A DNA stretch of 64,000 bases. It comes from Sediminicola arcticus. Lineage in GTDB: Bacteria; Bacteroidota; Bacteroidia; Flavobacteriales; Flavobacteriaceae. The notes beneath the pieces are model-generated. The model ran no database searches. It was not told where the DNA came from and saw only the letters and a program-made list of their open reading frames with translations. Of this stretch, positions 61,167 through 64,000 are shown piece by piece. Both the position numbers and the translations under genes were made by a program. The stretch is from NCBI RefSeq assembly GCF_040566695.1, contig NZ_JBEXAE010000002.1:434001-498000 (forward strand), given 5' to 3'. Position 1 is the first letter of the stretch, and each line of letters begins with the position of its first letter.

Positions 61167-61472
61167 TTAATGATTAAAACTTCCCGTAGTAACCAAGGCT
61201 ACTATGGCACCAAAAAACAGAATCAAGGCCAATATAAAAACAAGAGATATGCCCAAGCCTATATACGAAAGTATTCTGGCGGTTTTTACATTTTCGAAGC
61301 CCGAATATGATTCTGGGTTATCGTAATATAACTTTTCAGCCTTACCTGCGCTTATTAATCCTATAATGCTAAATATAATTCCAAAAGGACCACAACAAAC
61401 AAAAGGGGTTATTATAGAAATTATGCCCATGGCCATGGCATTACTTGCTCCTGGTAACGTTTCTTGACTCAT
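61167..61472 (-). CDS. CCC-motif membrane protein (first of two paralogues)
   Basis: 101 residues, two helices with a short cytoplasmic loop. ITPFVCCGPFGIIFSIIGLISAGKAEKLYYDNPESY (quoted here only by its CCG core) shows the paired cysteines in the first helix, then a charged loop and a second helix ending with LILFFGAIVALVTTG. The layout recalls dispanin/CD225-type proteins. Function unknown. Paralogous to the next gene upstream, ten bases away. Confidence 0.7.
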   Translation of the reverse strand: MSQETLPGASNAMAMGIISIITPFVCCGPFGIIFSIIGLISAGKAEKLYYDNPESYSGFENVKTARILSYIGLGISLVFILALILFFGAIVALVTTGSFNH

Positions 61473-61482
61473 ATATCCTTTT

Positions 61483-61815
61483 TTATTGATTCATCATATC
61501 TTCCATTCGTTCTCGCATTAATTCCTCATCTTGAAGTGCATCCCATCCAATGACAGAGATGAACCAGATGAAAAATAAGAGAACTAGAATGTTTATTACC
61601 AGTCCCACTATGGCTATTATTTTTCCAGTTTTTATTGAGCTGTAATTGGAATAGTCTTGCGGATTTATTTTGTACTGCTGAATGGACTTGTTAGATAAAA
61701 TAATAGCTATAATAGATAATATAATTCCTAAAAGTCCATAAAAACAACAGAGGACAATAGAGGCGATACTCAATACAATGATCAATGTGGCATTCGGTAA
61801 TTTCTGTTGTTCCAT
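61483..61815 (-). CDS. CCC-motif membrane protein (second of two paralogues)
   Basis: 110 residues. First helix SIVLCCFYGLLGIILSIIAI has the adjacent cysteines, then a SNYSSIKTGKI loop matching FENVKTARI of the paralogue, and a second helix. The C-terminal tail is acidic (DALQDEELMRERMEDMMNQ), unlike its neighbour. In an operon with DUF2752 (15-base gap) and the first paralogue. Confidence 0.7.
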   Translation of the reverse strand: MEQQKLPNATLIIVLSIASIVLCCFYGLLGIILSIIAIILSNKSIQQYKINPQDYSNYSSIKTGKIIAIVGLVINILVLLFFIWFISVIGWDALQDEELMRERMEDMMNQ

Positions 61816-61830
61816 AAATAATAACGTTGG

Positions 61831-62133
61831 TTAAAGTTTAAAAATAAAGTTAGATAGTATAAATAATACAGTTGTTATGGTTAAAGTAATAATTATTTTA
61901 TTGGCGTATTTAACGGGATAAAAATTATTGAACAATAAAAATCCCAGCAGTGGTATCAATGGATATATTGCGGGGTACATTACAAAAGCTTGCCTAAATT
62001 CTCCTTGGAGCAATAATGACACAGCCCGTTGTAGGCCACATCCAGGACATTCAATGCCAAAGAACTTTTTGTTCAAGCAAGGAAGCATAAAATCATCAAG
62101 AGAAAATAACAACAAAAAAGGGAGTATTTTCAT
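61831..62133 (-). CDS. DUF2752 family membrane protein
   Basis: 100 residues, three short helices. CPGCGLQRAVSLLLQGEF (29-46) is the DUF2752 signature. The CxxC in CPGCG may bind metal or be redox active, but no function is established. First gene of a three-gene operon of small membrane proteins. Divergent from the 65-residue membrane protein gene, with 42 bases between starts. Confidence 0.82.
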   Translation of the reverse strand: MKILPFLLLFSLDDFMLPCLNKKFFGIECPGCGLQRAVSLLLQGEFRQAFVMYPAIYPLIPLLGFLLFNNFYPVKYANKIIITLTITTVLFILSNFIFKL

Positions 62134-62163
62134 GAAAATAGATTCTTTGGTGAAAATTACTAT

Positions 62164-62171
62164 TAATTTTG
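62164..62171 (+). promoter_or_regulatory. Putative -7 promoter element of the 65-residue membrane protein gene
   Basis: TAATTTTG, four bases before the ATG at 62176, implying an almost leaderless transcript. A TTTG at 62146-62149 is closer than the usual -33 spacing. Confidence 0.4.
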
Positions 62172-62175
62172 GGGA

Positions 62176-62373
62176 ATGAAAACAAAACGAATTATTTATT
62201 TTTTGCTGATTATTTTAGGGGTATTGATTATGGGAGCGGGTGAAAACTACATGGAAAAGGAGTATGCACTATGTATCGGTATAGTTTTATTGATGTTTGG
62301 AATATATAAATCCACACAAGTCTGGAGTGATCGCAATGATGGGGAAGCAACCAATAATAAGGACCAGTCATGA
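62176..62373 (+). CDS. Small two-helix membrane protein
   Basis: 65 residues. Two helices (about 5-22 and 31-46) joined by the loop GENYMEKEYA, then a hydrophilic tail. Not a family I know. Its stop overlaps the next start by four bases (ATGA), so it is coupled with the Smr-domain gene. Confidence 0.65.
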   Translation: MKTKRIIYFLLIILGVLIMGAGENYMEKEYALCIGIVLLMFGIYKSTQVWSDRNDGEATNNKDQS

Positions 62374-62918
62374 GTAAGTTTAAGATAGGGGATAAGGTAG
62401 AAACTGTAGATGATATTATAGTAGGGGTTGTTTTGAAGGTCCAGGGTAATGAAATTTCTGTTGAAACCACTGAAGGGTTTATGCTGAGCTTTTCTCCCGC
62501 AGAATTAATGTTAGTTCACAATAGCCATGACATTACGGTTAATAATTTTGAAGTGGCTCGTATCAAAAAAGAAAAAGAAATTCCAAAAAGAAGAAATACA
62601 CAAACGATAAAGCCAAAAGAACGCAGTGCGCCCAGAATGGAGGTAGACCTTCATATACATCAATTGGTCCCTTCCAATAGAGGGATGAGCAATTATGAAA
62701 TATTAAATATCCAATTGGTTGCCGCTAAAAGACAATTGGAATTCGCAATGAGCAAACATATCCAAAAAGTGGTGTTCATCCATGGAGTAGGAGAAGGAAT
62801 TCTTAAGGAAGAGCTGTATTACCTCTTTAAACGATACGAGAATGTGAAATATTACGACGCGGATTATCAAAAATACGGGTTAGGGGCAACTGAGGTATAT
62901 ATTTATCAGAATGTTTAA
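62370..62918 (+). CDS. Smr-domain protein
   Basis: 182 residues. The N-terminal 55 residues form a small barrel-like region (FKIGDKVETVDDIIVGVVLK), the middle is a basic linker, and the C-terminal Smr domain has VDLHIHQLV (D-L-H-x-H) and IHGVGEGILKEELYYLF (HGxG), then GATEVYIYQN. Smr domains act as nucleases or in DNA/ribosome-collision repair, as in MutS2. The N-terminal extension with a standalone Smr domain is a Bacteroidota arrangement I recall. Role otherwise unknown. Confidence 0.85.
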   Translation: MSKFKIGDKVETVDDIIVGVVLKVQGNEISVETTEGFMLSFSPAELMLVHNSHDITVNNFEVARIKKEKEIPKRRNTQTIKPKERSAPRMEVDLHIHQLVPSNRGMSNYEILNIQLVAAKRQLEFAMSKHIQKVVFIHGVGEGILKEELYYLFKRYENVKYYDADYQKYGLGATEVYIYQNV

Positions 62919-62921
62919 TAC

Positions 62922-63422
62922 TTATTGGTTAGTGGTCACTACTCCAAAATCTTCTATGCTTAAATTAGTGATCCGTGATCCATCATCATTTAGTAGGGTA
63001 ATGTCACTTAATTGAATGGTGTGTTGGTAAGTGACTTCGTCTTCCAATAAGATGGTATTTACGGTAACTATGCCACTAGTGGCCGGAATTTCATCAAAAA
63101 CTGTTGGAGTTGTAGGCGGTATGTTACCACAAAAATAGCTATTACTCACATTGGCAGAAAAAATTCTGTATGTAATCTGTGAAGTTCCAGGGATGGTACT
63201 CTCAATGTTCCCATTGGAAACCTCATTCCTTAATATCCCTGCTTCTAAGTTCAATATCAGGGCTTCATCCCCATTTATTTTAAAGAAAACCTGACTATCT
63301 ATGGTTACAGTTCCACAAAAATCTATGGCACTATCGTCAAAATTTAACGTTTCTATTTGGAGGTCCCCATCGTCACAGGAGAAAAATAAACCTAAAAAAG
63401 CAAAAAGAATAATTCGTTTCAT
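62922..63422 (-). CDS. Uncharacterised lipoprotein
   Basis: 166 residues. Lipobox FFSC (Cys16) after a short hydrophobic signal. The mature part is beta-rich by pattern, with two more cysteines (DFCGTV and YFCGNIP) that could form a disulfide. No family recognised. A TAAATTTG box lies four bases before the ATG. Convergent with the Smr-domain gene. Confidence 0.7.
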   Translation of the reverse strand: MKRIILFAFLGLFFSCDDGDLQIETLNFDDSAIDFCGTVTIDSQVFFKINGDEALILNLEAGILRNEVSNGNIESTIPGTSQITYRIFSANVSNSYFCGNIPPTTPTVFDEIPATSGIVTVNTILLEDEVTYQHTIQLSDITLLNDDGSRITNLSIEDFGVVTTNQ

Positions 63423-63426
63423 AAAC

Positions 63427-63434
63427 CAAATTTA
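63427..63434 (-). promoter_or_regulatory. Putative -7 promoter element of the lipoprotein gene
   Basis: TAAATTTG on the minus strand with only four bases to the ATG, again suggesting a leaderless or nearly leaderless mRNA. Confidence 0.4.
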
Positions 63435-63473
63435 ATTCAAATAAAGGGGATTTCCATAGAGCTTTATCTTCTA

Positions 63474-63508
63474 TTTGGGAGAATTTAACTTTATTTCATT
63501 TATTTTTG
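63474..63508 (+). promoter_or_regulatory. Putative promoter of the cysteine desulfurase gene
   Basis: TTTG at 63474-63477, 23-base spacer, TATTTTTG at 63501-63508. ATG follows at 63537. Confidence 0.45.
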
Positions 63509-63536
63509 GACTTTATATAATCTCAAATTTTGTTTC

Positions 63537-64000
63537 ATGCAAAGAGTATATCTGGATAGTGCTGCAACAACGCAAGTTAGGGAAGAAGTTATTGTGAAAA
63601 TGCAGGATGCACTTGCTAATTTTTATGGGAACCCTTCTTCAACGCATAGTTTTGGCCGTTCTGCGAAGACTGCCGTCGAAAAGGCCAGAAAAACAATTGC
63701 CAAGGAACTCAATGCACAACCTTCGGAAATTATTTTCACCTCCGGGGGGACCGAGGCCGATAATATGATATTAAGAGGTGCAGTTAGAGATTTGGGGGTG
63801 AAGACTCTGATTACCTCTAAAATAGAGCACCATGCTGTATTGCATACAGCGGAAGCTTTGCATAAAGAATATGGAGTAACTCTTCACTATGTTAATTTGG
63901 ACCCTTTTGGAAATCCAGATATTAACCACCTATCAAGTTTGTTGCAACAAGACGATTCCAAAAAGTTGGTCAGTCTAATGCATGTCAACAATGAAATTGG
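63537..64000 (+). CDS. Cysteine desulfurase (NifS/IscS-like), N-terminal part
   Basis: 154 residues to the right edge, frame open. MQRVYLDSAATTQVREEV is the usual start; then YGNPSSTHSFG, EIIFTSGGTEADNM and SKIEHHAVLHT (PLP-stacking His). Ends at LMHVNNEIG. The PLP lysine lies beyond the edge. Class V aminotransferase fold enzyme releasing sulfur from cysteine for Fe-S clusters or tRNA thiolation. Confidence 0.9.
   Translation, partial: MQRVYLDSAATTQVREEVIVKMQDALANFYGNPSSTHSFGRSAKTAVEKARKTIAKELNAQPSEIIFTSGGTEADNMILRGAVRDLGVKTLITSKIEHHAVLHTAEALHKEYGVTLHYVNLDPFGNPDINHLSSLLQQDDSKKLVSLMHVNNEI

Noticed and set aside
1..64000. tRNA, rRNA, tmRNA or other standard RNA genes
   Set aside because: I looked through the intergenic gaps and saw no tRNA-like cloverleaf or conserved rRNA sequence; a covariance search would be decisive.

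Overview
The window looks like an ordinary chromosomal stretch from a marine-type member of the Flavobacteriaceae (Bacteroidota; an Arenibacter, Maribacter or Zobellia-like relative is my guess from protein style only). Evidence: low G+C; very weak Shine-Dalgarno signals; about sixteen start-proximal boxes matching the Bacteroidota -7 element TAnnTTTG; several TTG/GTG starts; many lipoproteins and Bacteroidota-typical proteins (a 1120-residue SecA, DUF5606, DUF2795, CCC-motif membrane proteins, an Lnb/DUF4105-type protein). I see no rRNA, tRNA, insertion sequence, prophage or CRISPR array.

Layout. 1-1344: an ABC exporter pair (permease cut by the left edge). 1437-5324: a kinase-like unknown protein, a NdpA-type nucleoid protein, a pRiA4b ORF-3-like protein and heme A synthase. 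5446-10253: CCA-adding enzyme and TsaC, then three glycosyltransferases. 10351-13449: dapD, ruvX, a DUF1919 gene, def and a DUF5606 gene. 13561-21639: an accessory block with a beta-propeller/amidohydrolase fusion, a GH20 hexosaminidase with an SGNH hydrolase, a sulfurtransferase, an NAD(P)-binding protein and a small membrane protein. 21767-25110: mazG and a P-type ATPase. 25329-30993: a MATE exporter, a PAP2 phosphatase and GT39 gene facing a polyprenyl-phosphate glycosyltransferase and a flippase-like gene, together suggesting lipid-linked sugar modification of the envelope.

31029-38869: MeaB, DUF2911, OsmC/Ohr, GalM, a CBM9-like lipoprotein, MsrA, an M28 peptidase behind an operator-like palindrome, and an M23 peptidase. 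38874-40745: three tandem copies of a small secreted protein, each preceded by a hairpin with a T-tract; copies two and three share a 181-bp identical block. 40742-46232: amidohydrolase and M14 carboxypeptidase (operon) and an orphan histidine kinase. 46449-50225: secA and a DUF2795 gene. 50361-54735: PduO-type cobalamin adenosyltransferase, a 45-residue membrane protein, a methyltransferase-like remnant, an ABC-F ATPase and an Lnb-like protein. 54928-58682: pssA, lptB, an AhpD-like protein, tatC and kdsD. 58895 to the end: recQ, a cluster of very small membrane proteins (two CCC-motif, one DUF2752, one unknown), an Smr-domain protein, a lipoprotein and the start of a cysteine desulfurase.

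The common theme is envelope biogenesis (LPS precursor and export, phospholipid synthesis, Sec and Tat export, lipoprotein maturation) mixed with extracellular peptide and glycan degradation. The least explained parts are the tandem secreted-peptide array, the small membrane protein cluster, the kinase-like protein and the palindromic promoter of the M28 gene.
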